DNA of 34,814 bases from an uncultured beta proteobacterium (lineage in GTDB: Bacteria; Pseudomonadota; Gammaproteobacteria; Burkholderiales; Burkholderiaceae). The notes under the pieces were generated by a model. It was not told the origin of the DNA. It saw only the letters and a program-made list of their open reading frames with translations, and searched no databases. Positions 24,573 through 34,500 of the stretch are shown here, piece by piece. The translations under genes and the position numbers were made by a program. Every line of letters starts with the position of its first letter. Positions within the stretch are counted from its first letter, which is position 1. The stretch is from the NCBI GenBank assembly GCA_903892315.1, contig CAITHY010000153.1, positions 1 through 34,814 on the forward strand, in the 5' to 3' direction.

Positions 24573-26513
24573 ATGTCTGTTAGCAATCCCGAGTTTTCGC
24601 AATCAGAGATATTGCGTCCAGTTGAAATCGAGGCTCAAGATCATCAGCAGAAGGGCGGCCTCGCAACGCTAGCGCTTGGTGCAATTGGTATTGTATTTGG
24701 CGATATCGGTACTAGCCCGCTCTACGCCTTAAAAGTTTGCTTTGATCCCGTTAATGGTATTGCGATGACGCCTGAATCTATTTTTGGCGTCATCTCTATG
24801 ATCTTCTGGTCTTTTATTTTGGTGGTATCGCTGAAATATCTATTATTTGTCATGCGAGCCAACAACCATGGCGAAGGCGGCATTCTGTCTTTGATGGCCC
24901 TTGCTTTGCGAACAGCTAAAACGAAATCCAAGCGCTCCGTCGTTATTATGGTTGTAGGAGTTTTGGGGGCTTGTCTGTTTTATGGCGATGCTGTTATCAC
25001 TCCTGCTATTTCGGTGCTCTCTGCGATCGAGGGTACTACTGTTGTATCTGATAGCTTTATCCCTTACGTTATTCCAATTACGATTGGAATTTTGTTATGC
25101 CTATTTTTGTTTGAGAAAAAAGGTACTTCAGTAGTAGGCGCACTCTTTGGGCCTGTCATGTTAGTGTGGTTTGGGTCCCTAGCTTTAATGGGCTTCAACC
25201 AAATTCAAGATGCGCCGCAAATTATCGGCGCTTTGAATCCTATTCATGCCCTTCAATTTATGACTCATGATGCGGGCATCGCATTTGCAGTAACAGGCTC
25301 CATCTTTTTGGTTCTTACTGGCGCTGAGGCCTTGTATGCCGATATGGGGCACTTTGGAATTCGCCCAATTAAATACGCCTGGTTTTTATTGGTAATGCCT
25401 TGTTTGTTGATTAATTATTTTGGGCAAGGAGCAATGCTCCTAGCTCATCCAGAAACGGTCTCAAACCCCTTCTTTTTGATGGTACCCGAATCCTATACAT
25501 TTGCTTTAGTGGTATTGGCTACCCTGGCTACGGTAATCGCTTCTCAGGCCTGTATCTCCGGTGCCTACTCAATGACTAGTGAGGCTATTTTGCTCGGCTT
25601 TTTGCCCCGCATGAAAATCGCATTTACTTCAGCCAAGGAAAAAGGGCAGATTTATGTTCCTTTTATCAATTGGGTACTTTGCTTTGTTGTGATTGGCATT
25701 GTTTTAGCTTTCAAGAAGTCTGAAAACTTAGCTAATGCATACGGCGTTGCTGTTTCAACCACAATGCTCTTAACAACTTTGTTGGCTGCAGTAGTGATGA
25801 AGGCTTTATGGAAATGGAATTCCATTCTTGTCGCAATCATTATTAGCTGCTTCTTGGTTATTGATATCGGTTTTTTCACAGCGAATCTTGTCAAACTATT
25901 TGAGGGTGGTTGGTTCCCAGTAGTGATTGCTTCGATTTGCTTCTTGTTAATGATGACTTGGTATCAAGGCCGTCAAATTGTTCGCGAACGTGTTTTGAAT
26001 GACGGAATTCGGCTAGATACTTTTATTGCGTCGCTCTTACAAAATCCACCGTACCGCGTAGAGGGCACAGCCATTTTTCTGACAGCTCATGTGGATTACC
26101 TCCCAGTTTCTTTTTTACATAACCTCAAACATAACCATGTTCTGCATGATCGTGTCTTTTTCTTAAAGTGCAGCATCTGGGATGTACCTTATGTGAGCGA
26201 TGAACAAAGACTTACCTTAAAGGAGCTTGGCCCCAATATTTACGTGGTGCGCGCAGTTTATGGATTTAAAGAAACTCCCGATACCAATCAAATTTTGGCC
26301 TTGCTGGAAAGTCAGTTTGACCTGAAATTTGATTTAATGAACACCTCCTTCTTTCTATCCAGGGATACTATTGTTCCCACTGCATTACCAGGGATGGCAA
26401 TCTGGCGTGAGCGCCTATTTGCTTGGATGTACCAAAATGCTGGGCGTCAGTCAGATTTCTTCAAGATTCCGGCAAACCGCTTGGTTGAACTAGGAGCAAA
26501 GGTAGAGATTTGA
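24573..26513 (+). CDS. kup: Low-affinity potassium transporter Kup
   Basis: Potassium/proton symporter of the KUP/HAK/KT family in the inner membrane. The family signature [10 protein letters not shown] is at residues 43-52. About twelve transmembrane helices run to about residue 460, including [19 protein letters not shown] and the [13 protein letters not shown] segment. A cytoplasmic C-terminal domain follows, containing [22 protein letters not shown]. The length of 646 aa compares with 622 in E. coli. The ATG has a good SD (AAGGATG, seven or so bases away). The stop overlaps the TTG start of the next gene as TTGA. It is divergent from the tRNA gene. Confidence 0.96.
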   Translation: MSVSNPEFSQSEILRPVEIEAQDHQQKGGLATLALGAIGIVFGDIGTSPLYALKVCFDPVNGIAMTPESIFGVISMIFWSFILVVSLKYLLFVMRANNHGEGGILSLMALALRTAKTKSKRSVVIMVVGVLGACLFYGDAVITPAISVLSAIEGTTVVSDSFIPYVIPITIGILLCLFLFEKKGTSVVGALFGPVMLVWFGSLALMGFNQIQDAPQIIGALNPIHALQFMTHDAGIAFAVTGSIFLVLTGAEALYADMGHFGIRPIKYAWFLLVMPCLLINYFGQGAMLLAHPETVSNPFFLMVPESYTFALVVLATLATVIASQACISGAYSMTSEAILLGFLPRMKIAFTSAKEKGQIYVPFINWVLCFVVIGIVLAFKKSENLANAYGVAVSTTMLLTTLLAAVVMKALWKWNSILVAIIISCFLVIDIGFFTANLVKLFEGGWFPVVIASICFLLMMTWYQGRQIVRERVLNDGIRLDTFIASLLQNPPYRVEGTAIFLTAHVDYLPVSFLHNLKHNHVLHDRVFFLKCSIWDVPYVSDEQRLTLKELGPNIYVVRAVYGFKETPDTNQILALLESQFDLKFDLMNTSFFLSRDTIVPTALPGMAIWRERLFAWMYQNAGRQSDFFKIPANRLVELGAKVEI

Positions 26514-27019
26514 GAAAAAGCCTTTCTTTCTTCTCAAAAATATTGATCTCGGTATTTTTGTTCATCACTGCCTTGAGTGGCGTGGCTCTGGCTACGCCCA
26601 CCGAAGAGGCTGAGCTTGATCAGCTAAACAAAATCGAGCAAGAATTAGAGCTTCAGCGTGAGTGGGCTAAATTCCGCTGGGGTAAAGCCTCCTCAGAGTG
26701 TTACCAAAAGTATTGGGTGAGTAGCTGCCTAAAGGATGCACGAGCAGATTACCGGAAAGAGATTGATCCCATACGCGAGCAAGAGGTGGCTTTGCATGAA
26801 GTGCAACGCAAGCTTCGTGAGAGTCTTAAGACTCAAGAAGATGCTAAACGTGCTGCTGAGCGGGCTTCACCCGAAAAAGCAGCTGAGCGAGCGGCTAATC
26901 AACGAGAGTTTGACCAGAAGCAGAAAGATGCTGCAACAAGAGCTGCTGACTTAGAGCAACGACGTAAGGATGCTCCTAAGCGCGCGCAAGAAAATAAAGC
27001 GGGCACTCAGCTCGATTAA
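26510..27019 (+). CDS. Exported, mostly helical protein of unknown function
   Basis: 169 aa; TTG start overlapping the kup stop by four bases. The signal peptide is clear: [22 protein letters not shown] is basic then hydrophobic, with cleavage probably after ALA near residue 28. The mature part is charged and helix-rich. A conserved-looking C-x8-C pair in [17 protein letters not shown] could form a disulfide. The C-terminal 60 residues are a low-complexity Lys/Ala/Arg/Glu/Gln helix with predicted coiled-coil character. I have seen similar CYQ-x-n-CL proteins in Burkholderiales but know of no function. Coupling with kup suggests co-expression; the role could be periplasmic or envelope-associated. 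Confidence 0.8.
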   Translation: MRKSLSFFSKILISVFLFITALSGVALATPTEEAELDQLNKIEQELELQREWAKFRWGKASSECYQKYWVSSCLKDARADYRKEIDPIREQEVALHEVQRKLRESLKTQEDAKRAAERASPEKAAERAANQREFDQKQKDAATRAADLEQRRKDAPKRAQENKAGTQLD

Positions 27020-27058
27020 TTCCTCCCTATTTATTTTTTAAATTTCATTAGGTAACCC

Positions 27059-28423
27059 TTGGCTAAAGTCAAAACGATTTATATATGCCAGTCTTGTGGT
27101 GGCACCTCTGCTAAGTGGCAGGGTCAGTGCCCATCTTGCCAAGCATGGAACACATTAGAAGAGGGCTTGCCTGAGACAACATCCAACGCTCGCTTTCAGG
27201 GATTGGCGCAATCACTACCGAGACAAAAGTTATCTGCCATTAGCGCTGAAGATTTGCCAAGGTTTAGTACGGGGGTTGAAGAGTTTGATCGTGTGCTCGG
27301 TGGTGGTTTGGTTCCGGGTGGTGTAGTTCTTCTAGGTGGCGATCCTGGTATTGGCAAATCTACATTACTGCTACAGGCGTTAGCAGAGATGAGCTCAGCC
27401 GGCATGAATGTGCTCTATAGCAGCGGCGAAGAATCCGCTGCGCAGATTGCTCTGCGTGCAAAGCGCATTGCTTTAGATGCACCTCAGCTTGAAGTGTTGG
27501 CAGAGATTCAGCTGGAAAAGCTCATTTCTATTATGGATACCGTGAAGCCGCAAGTATTGGTGGTGGACTCGATTCAGACTTTGTATTCAGAGGTATTAAG
27601 CTCAGCCCCTGGTTCCGTTGCGCAGGTACGTGAGTGTGCTGCGCAACTCACCAGAGCCGCTAAGTCAAGCGGCATCTGTGTACTGATGGTTGGCCATGTT
27701 ACTAAAGATGGTCACCTCGCTGGCCCTAGAGTCTTGGAACATATCGTCGATACCGTGTTGTATTTTGAGGGTGACACTCATTCCTCTTTCCGCTTGGTAC
27801 GTTCCATTAAGAACCGTTTTGGCGCAGTCAATGAGCTAGGCGTATTTGCGATGACTGAAAAAGGTCTGCGTGGTGTAACGAATCCATCGGCAATTTTTCT
27901 GTCACAGCATGAACAAATGGTTCCGGGTGCCTGTGTACTGGTTACGCAAGAGGGCAGTAGACCTTTGTTGGTGGAGATTCAGGCTTTGGTTGATACAGCG
28001 CATGTGCCCAATCCCCGTCGTTTAGCTGTCGGCTTAGAGCAAGCTCGCTTAGCGATGCTCTTAGCGGTACTACATCGCCATGCTGGCGTAGCCTGCTTTG
28101 ATCAAGATGTTTTCTTAAATGCGGTAGGTGGTGTCAAGATTTCTGAGCCAGCCGCTGACTTAGCCGTTCTTCTGGCTATTCAATCATCTATTCGCAACCG
28201 CGCATTACCAAAAGAGTTGATCGTATTTGGTGAGGTGGGTTTGGCAGGTGAGATTCGTCCATGCCCGCGTGGGCAAGAGCGCTTGAAAGAGGCTGCAAAA
28301 TTGGGCTTCACTGTGGCAATCATTCCAAAAGCCAATATGCCGAAGACAAAGATCCCAGGGTTAAAGGTAATTCCGGTGGAGCGAATCGATCAAGCCATTG
28401 CTGCTGCTGCGGAGCTCAGTTAA
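27059..28423 (+). CDS. radA: DNA repair protein RadA (Sms)
   Basis: RecA-like ATPase with helicase-type branch migration activity, used in recombination repair and transformation. The N-terminal C4 zinc finger has C10, C13, C24 and C27. Walker A GGDPGIGKST is at 93-102, the RadA-specific KNRFG at 251-255, and a Lon-protease-like C-terminal domain contains FLNAVGGVKISEPAADLAVLLA. At 454 aa it is typical. The start is TTG at 27059 with AGGT seven bases upstream; the N-terminus MAKVKTIYICQSCG matches the family exactly. It ends four bases before the convergent prmB stop, with no terminator between. Confidence 0.96.
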   Translation: MAKVKTIYICQSCGGTSAKWQGQCPSCQAWNTLEEGLPETTSNARFQGLAQSLPRQKLSAISAEDLPRFSTGVEEFDRVLGGGLVPGGVVLLGGDPGIGKSTLLLQALAEMSSAGMNVLYSSGEESAAQIALRAKRIALDAPQLEVLAEIQLEKLISIMDTVKPQVLVVDSIQTLYSEVLSSAPGSVAQVRECAAQLTRAAKSSGICVLMVGHVTKDGHLAGPRVLEHIVDTVLYFEGDTHSSFRLVRSIKNRFGAVNELGVFAMTEKGLRGVTNPSAIFLSQHEQMVPGACVLVTQEGSRPLLVEIQALVDTAHVPNPRRLAVGLEQARLAMLLAVLHRHAGVACFDQDVFLNAVGGVKISEPAADLAVLLAIQSSIRNRALPKELIVFGEVGLAGEIRPCPRGQERLKEAAKLGFTVAIIPKANMPKTKIPGLKVIPVERIDQAIAAAAELS

Positions 28424-28427
28424 TTCT

Positions 28428-29324
28428 TTAGCGCAAGTCTTCTGCTTGTATTAGTAAGACCTGCTCTTCTCCCGCGGATACTTCCATCCAGATTGCCGGA
28501 ATTTGCGGAAAAGCCTTTTTGAAGTGCTCATATTCATTGCCAATCTCGAGCAAGATAGCGCCACGCTCAGATAGGTAATCGGGTGCAGAAGCAATGATGC
28601 GTCTGATGATATCCATGCCATCCTCTCCCCCAGCTAAGGCTAACTCTGGCTCGGCGTGATATTCGGCAGGAAGCGCACTCATAGAGGCGGCATTCACGTA
28701 GGGAGGATTGCAGATAATCAGATCGAATAGGTTATCTTCATTTGGTTCTGGCAAAGCGTCCCAAAGGTCGCCATCTAAAAGTTCTACTTGAGAGCCTAAG
28801 CCATGACGATCCACATTACGGGCCGCTACAGAAAGAGCGGGCATGCTAATGTCACAGGCGCTCACATGAATATCCGGGCATGACAGCGCTAGGAGAATTG
28901 CCAGTGAGCCATTGCCAGTACAAAGATCAAGTGCTTTGCCATCGGCTGGCAACCAGGTCTCCAGTGATCCATCTACGATGAGCTCAGCAATCCAGGAGCG
29001 CGGAACAATACTTTGTTCGCTACAGAAAAAAGGGACGCCCATCAGCCACGCTTCACCCAAAATGTAGGCAAGTGGTTTGCGTGTAGAGATTCTGGTATCA
29101 GCAATGGTGGATGCCTTTTGCTGTTGTTCATTAGAGATTGCATCATCTAAGTGATCTAACGCCTCTGCTGGGCTGAGATTGAGCTGCTTGCTCACAATCC
29201 ACAAAGCTTCACTTTGGGCATCAATCGCCCCGTGGCCGTAATGCAAGTTTGCCGCCTCCAGTTTTTGTGCAATCTGATTGATGCACTGGTCTACGGTGAG
29301 GTTTTGCTTAGGCTCGGGGTCCAT
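28428..29324 (-). CDS. prmB: Ribosomal protein L3 N5-glutamine methyltransferase PrmB
   Basis: SAM-dependent methyltransferase of the HemK group that modifies a glutamine of ribosomal protein L3. SAM-binding LDLCTGNGS is at 132-140, acidic motif ACDIS at 156-160 and the catalytic NPPY at 206-209. The segment QSIVPRSWIAELI (105-117) resembles PrmB (VPRS-x-IAELI) rather than PrmC, which acts on release factors. Length 298 aa. It is third in the dapD-dapE-prmB order known from Burkholderiales, 46 bp after dapE. Confidence 0.93.
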   Translation of the reverse strand: MDPEPKQNLTVDQCINQIAQKLEAANLHYGHGAIDAQSEALWIVSKQLNLSPAEALDHLDDAISNEQQQKASTIADTRISTRKPLAYILGEAWLMGVPFFCSEQSIVPRSWIAELIVDGSLETWLPADGKALDLCTGNGSLAILLALSCPDIHVSACDISMPALSVAARNVDRHGLGSQVELLDGDLWDALPEPNEDNLFDLIICNPPYVNAASMSALPAEYHAEPELALAGGEDGMDIIRRIIASAPDYLSERGAILLEIGNEYEHFKKAFPQIPAIWMEVSAGEEQVLLIQAEDLR

Positions 29325-29370
29325 GATGGCAGGTTTCTTTAAAAGAAAGGGCGAATACGTAATTGATCGA

Positions 29371-30522
29371 TCAGGCGATTAACTGTTCGAGAGTCTTGCG
29401 ATAGATATTTTTGAGTGGCACTACATCATCGACAACAACGCACTCATCGATTTTGTGACTCGTCGCATTGAGGGGGCCAAACTCCACCACCTCTTTGCAA
29501 ATCTTGGCGATGAAACGGCCATCACTAGTCCCGCCAGTGGTGGAAAGTTCTGTATCAATATCGACTTCCGCTTTAATGGCTTTCCGTAATGCGCCAGCGA
29601 GATCACCGTCACCAGTGATGAATGGGCTACCACCTAATACCCAGTCAATTTCAAACTCTAAGCCTGCATCCTTCAGAATCTTTTCTAGGCGCTCACGCAA
29701 TTGCTCTGGCTTGCTCTCGGTGGAGAAGCGGAAGTTAAAGTCGATCACTAGTTCGCCAGGAATAACGTTATTTGCACCAGTACCTGCATGCACATTGGAG
29801 ATCTGAAAGCTAGTGGGTTGGAAGTATTGATTACCTTTGTCCCACTCTGTTTCCACTAGAGCAGAAATTGCTGGTGCCGACAGATGGATCGGATTCTTAC
29901 CAAGGTGAGGGTAGGCGATGTGTGCCTGAATGCCCTTCACTCTGAGTTTGCCCGAAAGGGACCCGCGACGACCATTCTTAATCATGTCGCCAAGCTTATC
30001 CACAGATGTTGGTTCGCCAATGACGCAGTAGTCCAAACGCTGACCTTGTTTTTGCAAACGATCACACATGATGACTGTGCCATCGTTAGCAGGCCCCTCT
30101 TCATCGCTAGTGATCAAGAAGGCAATAGAGCCTTCATGATCTGGGTGCGTAGTAACGAATTCTTCTGTGGCAACCACAAAACCAGCGAGGGATGTTTTCA
30201 TATCCGCTGCGCCACGTCCATAGAGCATGCCGTCACGAATAGTTGGAGTAAAGGGGTTGTTGGTCCACCTCTCTAGTGGGCCTGTAGGCACCACATCGGT
30301 ATGACCTGCAAACACCAATACTTTGCCTTGATCACCGGCCTTACCTTTTTTGATTGCCCACAAGTTGGTGACCTGAAAATTTTCAGGACCACTCACGACG
30401 CTCTCGGTATGAAAACCAATTGCCTGAAGACGTTTAGCCATTAAATCTTGGCAGCCACCATCAGCCGGGGTTACGGAATGGCAGGCGATGAGAGCTTCAG
30501 TGAGCTCAAGTGTGGCGCTCAT
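29371..30522 (-). CDS. dapE: Succinyl-diaminopimelate desuccinylase
   Basis: Zinc peptidase-like enzyme (M20 fold) that removes succinate from N-succinyl-L,L-diaminopimelate in lysine and peptidoglycan precursor synthesis. Metal-site residues are seen in GHTDVVPTG (H74, D76), [11 protein letters not shown] (bridging D107) and SDEEGPA (E141, E142). The C-terminal ATSHKIDE histidine motif completes the site. Length 383 aa. It begins 9 bp after the dapD stop and is clearly co-transcribed with it. Confidence 0.97.
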   Translation of the reverse strand: MSATLELTEALIACHSVTPADGGCQDLMAKRLQAIGFHTESVVSGPENFQVTNLWAIKKGKAGDQGKVLVFAGHTDVVPTGPLERWTNNPFTPTIRDGMLYGRGAADMKTSLAGFVVATEEFVTTHPDHEGSIAFLITSDEEGPANDGTVIMCDRLQKQGQRLDYCVIGEPTSVDKLGDMIKNGRRGSLSGKLRVKGIQAHIAYPHLGKNPIHLSAPAISALVETEWDKGNQYFQPTSFQISNVHAGTGANNVIPGELVIDFNFRFSTESKPEQLRERLEKILKDAGLEFEIDWVLGGSPFITGDGDLAGALRKAIKAEVDIDTELSTTGGTSDGRFIAKICKEVVEFGPLNATSHKIDECVVVDDVVPLKNIYRKTLEQLIA

Positions 30523-30531
30523 AGATTTAGC

Positions 30532-31359
30532 TTAGTCGCGGAGTAATTCGTTAATGGCTGTCTTTGCTCTGGTTTGAGCGTCAACCTTCTTAACAATGAT
30601 GGCGGCATACAAGCTGTACTTACCGCAAGCGGAAGGTAGTGAGCCTGGAACAACTACTGAGCCGGCTGGAACGCGACCGTAGTGCACTTCGCCAGTTTCG
30701 CGGTCATAGATCTTGGTGCTTTGACCAATGTAGACGCCCATCGATAAAACAGCGTTTTCTTCAATCACGACACCTTCAACTACCTCAGAGCGGGCGCCGA
30801 TGAAGCAGTTATCTTCAATAATGACTGGGCCGGCTTGGATTGGCTCCAAAACACCGCCAATACCAACGCCACCAGAAAGATGTACATTTTTACCAATTTG
30901 AGCGCAAGAACCCACTGTTGCCCAGGTATCCACCATCGTACCCTCGCCCACATAAGCGCCAATATTGACGTAGGAAGGCATTAAAACGGCATTCTTGCCG
31001 ATAAATGAGCCGCGGCGAGCTACAGCAGGAGGAACCACGCGGAATCCACCTGCGGCAAAGTCAGCGGCAGTGTAGTTTTCAAACTTACTAGGCACCTTGT
31101 CGTAGAACTGGGTGTAGCCCCCAGCACCCATAGGTTTATTGTCTTCTAGGCGGAAAGAGAGCAAAACAGCCTTCTTAACCCATTGATTAACCTCCCACTG
31201 ACCAACATCGCGACGTTCAGCTACGCGAATAGTGCCTGCATTAAGGCCTTCTAATACAGCGTTTACGGCATTACGGACATCCCCAGGGGCACTATCTGGA
31301 GACAGGTTTGCGCGGTTTTCCCAGGCTTGTTCAATGATGTTTTGTGGTGATTGGCTCAT
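30532..31359 (-). CDS. dapD: Tetrahydrodipicolinate N-succinyltransferase
   Basis: Transfers succinyl from succinyl-CoA to tetrahydrodipicolinate, the first committed step of the succinylase branch. Hexapeptide repeats of a left-handed beta-helix run through about residues 100-225 ([21 protein letters not shown] and following). Its length of 275 aa equals E. coli DapD. The aminotransferase dapC, often found beside it, is not here; ArgD or a distant gene may do that step. It is first in its operon, with a good promoter at 31417-31445 and divergent from smc. Confidence 0.97.
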   Translation of the reverse strand: MSQSPQNIIEQAWENRANLSPDSAPGDVRNAVNAVLEGLNAGTIRVAERRDVGQWEVNQWVKKAVLLSFRLEDNKPMGAGGYTQFYDKVPSKFENYTAADFAAGGFRVVPPAVARRGSFIGKNAVLMPSYVNIGAYVGEGTMVDTWATVGSCAQIGKNVHLSGGVGIGGVLEPIQAGPVIIEDNCFIGARSEVVEGVVIEENAVLSMGVYIGQSTKIYDRETGEVHYGRVPAGSVVVPGSLPSACGKYSLYAAIIVKKVDAQTRAKTAINELLRD

Positions 31360-31416
31360 GCTTTTTAGTTAACTATCAGATTGTTAAGGGATTTTGTCCC
31401 GGGAGGTAGATTTATC

Positions 31417-31445
31417 ATTATATAGATGGGGGAAAAACGCGTCCA
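31417..31445 (-). promoter_or_regulatory. Promoter of dapD-dapE-prmB
   Basis: On the minus strand TGGACG (31445-31440) and a perfect TATAAT (31422-31417) with a 17-bp spacer. It predicts a leader of about 50 bases before the dapD ATG. Confidence 0.7.
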
Positions 31446-31450
31446 AGCGG

Positions 31451-31468
31451 GCAAGAGCTTGCTATCAT
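31451..31468 (+). promoter_or_regulatory. Candidate extended -10 promoter of smc
   Basis: TGCTATCAT (31460-31468) is an extended -10 (TGnTATCAT), with no good -35 at 17 bp. A GCAAG-AG-CTTGC dyad (31451-31462) directly precedes and partly overlaps it, which could bind a regulator or be chance. Confidence 0.4.
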
Positions 31469-31533
31469 CTTCCCACTTTAGCTTTAATTTTTACCCCTTT
31501 ATTTGAACCTCTTTTTTCCCTGCAAAGTACGCC

Positions 31534-34500
31534 GTGCAACTGAAATCCATCACACGTTCCGGCTTTAAGTCTTTCGTAGACCCAACCCATTTTGAAATGC
31601 CCGGCCAACTCATTGGCGTTGTGGGTCCTAACGGTTGCGGAAAGTCGAACATTATCGATGCCGTCCGCTGGGTTTTGGGTGAGTCCCGCGCTAGTGAATT
31701 GCGTGGCGAATCAATGCAAGATGTTATTTTTAATGGTTCTGGTTTACGTAAACCATCGGGTCGCGCTAGTGTTGAACTCATTTTTGATAACACTGAAGGA
31801 CGCGCTCAAGGTCAGTGGAGCGCTTTTACAGAATTGGGCATCAAACGCGTTTTAACTCGCGATGGAAATTCTAGCTACTACGTGAATAACCAAGTGGTAC
31901 GTCGTAAGGATATTCAGGATATTTTCTTGGGCACTGGTATGGGTCCAAGAGGTTACGCCATTATTGGTCAAGGCACAATCAACCGAATTTTGGAAGCAAA
32001 GCCAGAAGAGTTGCGGGTGTTCTTGGAAGAGGCCGCTGGTGTTTCTAAATATAAAGAGCGTCGTAAAGAAACTGCTTCACGTTTGGAAGACACGGTAGAA
32101 AATTTAACGCGTGTTGAAGATATCTTGCGTGAGCTTGATCAGCAGCTCACTCGCTTGGAAAAACAAGCAACTGTTGCTGAGCGTCATGCTGAGCTTTCTA
32201 CACAAATGAAATCCCAGCAGCAACTACTTTGGTTTGTGCGCCAGACTGAGGCTGGTAAAGAGCAAGAGCGTCATGCCAATGGTATTCGCGATACTCAAGT
32301 GGGCTTGGAAGAACAGACCGCAAAGCTACGCCACGTCGAAGCTGAGCTAGAGACAATGCGTACGCAACAGTACGCATTACAAGATAAAGTTTCGCAAGCG
32401 CAAGGCGATTTATATCAAACTAACTCTGACGTTAGTCAGGTTGAGTCACAAATTCTTTATGTGCAAGAAGCGCGCCAACGTTTACAACAGCAAACTCAAG
32501 ATTTGCAAGCGCAATTACAGCGTTGGACTGTACAAGAAACTGATGCAGCACAGGCTCAACGAACTACCGAGCATGAGCTCTCACTAGCTGCTGAAAAAGA
32601 ACAAACACTCTTGGCCGATTTAAATGGTTTACAAGAGCAAATGCCAAGCCGTGAAGAGGTGTATCAAAACGCTTCACGTGAACTCAATAGTGCGCGTGAT
32701 TCATTGGCTTCGATTGAGCAGCGCTTAGCCAGTTTGGGTGAGCGTCTTCGATCTATGTCAGCTCAGTCAGATGAATTGAAGGGTCGCGAGACTCGCCTGG
32801 TTGGTGAATTCGAAGGCCTCCGTCGCCCAGATGCTGAGGCTTTACAAACAGCAATGGATCGTCAGGTCATGGCTGCCCGTAAAGTTGAAGAAGCTAAACA
32901 GCGCGCTGTTGAAACCCAACAACGCGTTCCAGCTGCTGATGAAGCTCGTAATACTGCGCAACAACAGATTCAAGCTGCTAACCAAGACCTCGCTCAAACT
33001 GAAGCCAAGTTAACCGCATTGACTGCCTTGCAAGCCAGCGTGCAGGCCCAAGGCAAGATTGGGCCTTGGCTTGAAAGTAAAGGGCTTAAAGAGAGCAAGC
33101 GCCTCTGGCAGGAGCTTAAAGTAGAGAGTGGCTGGGAAACTGCGCTGGAATCCGTACTGCGTGAGCGTTTGGCTGCTGTAACGGCAAAGAGCGTACAAGA
33201 AACATTGGCTTTGGCTAATGATGCACCTCCAAGCCGTTTAGCAATTTTGCTTACAGAAGAAATCACCCCAGCGCATACCTCTGCTCCAGCTGATTTCACA
33301 CCCTTATTGAGTCGTGTGCAAAGTGCTGGTGTGCCAAAACTGACTTCGGTATTGCAAGAGTGGTTAGACAACATCTACATTGCTAGCAGTCTTGAGGATG
33401 CTTTGCATCGCCGTGAAAAATTACCTGCTGGTGGTGCATTCGTTACCCAACAAGGTCATTTAGTGAGTCGTGTTGGTGTGCAGCTGTATGCAGCCGATTC
33501 TGAGCAAGCTGGTATGTTGGCGCGTGCGCAAGAGATGGAAAGTCTTGAGAAGCAATTACGCGCACAACAACTCATGCAAAGTGAACTGAAGGGCGAGCTG
33601 GATCAATGTGTTGCCAACTATCAAGCAGCACACCAAGCGGCTGAACAGGCTCGTGAAAATGCTGAGCATGCCGTTCAAGAGGCGCATGGTTTTGAAGTGG
33701 AAAGAATGCAGTTGACTCAAGCTGAAGAGCAATACAGTCAACGTGCGGCACAGATTCAGGGTGAGTTAAGTGAGTTGCGCCAGCAGATGGAGCAATTAGC
33801 TCAATCTCAAGAACAGTCTGCCGCAGAATTGCATGAGTCCGAAGAATCTAAAGAAGGCTTGCAAGAGGCTTTACAAGTGGCGCAAGAAAAATTGGAGCGC
33901 TCCACTGAAGAGCGTGATCGTTTGCGTGAGTCACTGCGTTCTGCTGAAATGGCTGCTCAAGAAGCGGCTTTTGCAACACGTTCATTACAACAACGTATCG
34001 CTGACTTGCAGCGTGATCAAAGTACTGCTCGTACTCAGATTATGGAAATTCAAGACAAGCATGATGCTGCCGCTCAAGAACTAGAAACTCTGAGTGACGA
34101 AGAGGCGCAAGATAAATTACAAGGCTTATTGCTAGCCCGCAGTGCACGTGAAGCTGCATTAGCCAATGCACGTACTGAACAGGACGCTTTATTGCATCAA
34201 TTGCGTGAAGCTGATGAGTCTCGTATGCAGGTGGAGCGCAGCCTCCAACCAATGCGCGACAAGGTGGTAGATTTGCAATTGCGTGAACAGGCTGCTCGTT
34301 TGAACTTTGAGCAATTTGCGACATTATTGTCTGATGCAGAGGCTGACCTCATCGCCCTTGAGGCAAATTTCAGCGCAGATCTGAAAGTGGGCGCATTGCA
34401 GAGCGAAGTCAATCGCTTAAATACGGAGATTCAGTCTTTAGGCCCAGTCAATATGGCTGCTTTGGATGAGTTATCAAGCTCTCGCGAACGTAAGCAGTTC

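Noticed and set aside
29884..30276. 130-aa plus-strand frame inside dapE
   Set aside because: Covers conserved dapE sequence on the other strand and lacks an SD.
32994..33374. 126-aa minus-strand frame inside smc
   Set aside because: smc is open through this stretch in its own frame; the antisense frame is a by-product of codon usage.
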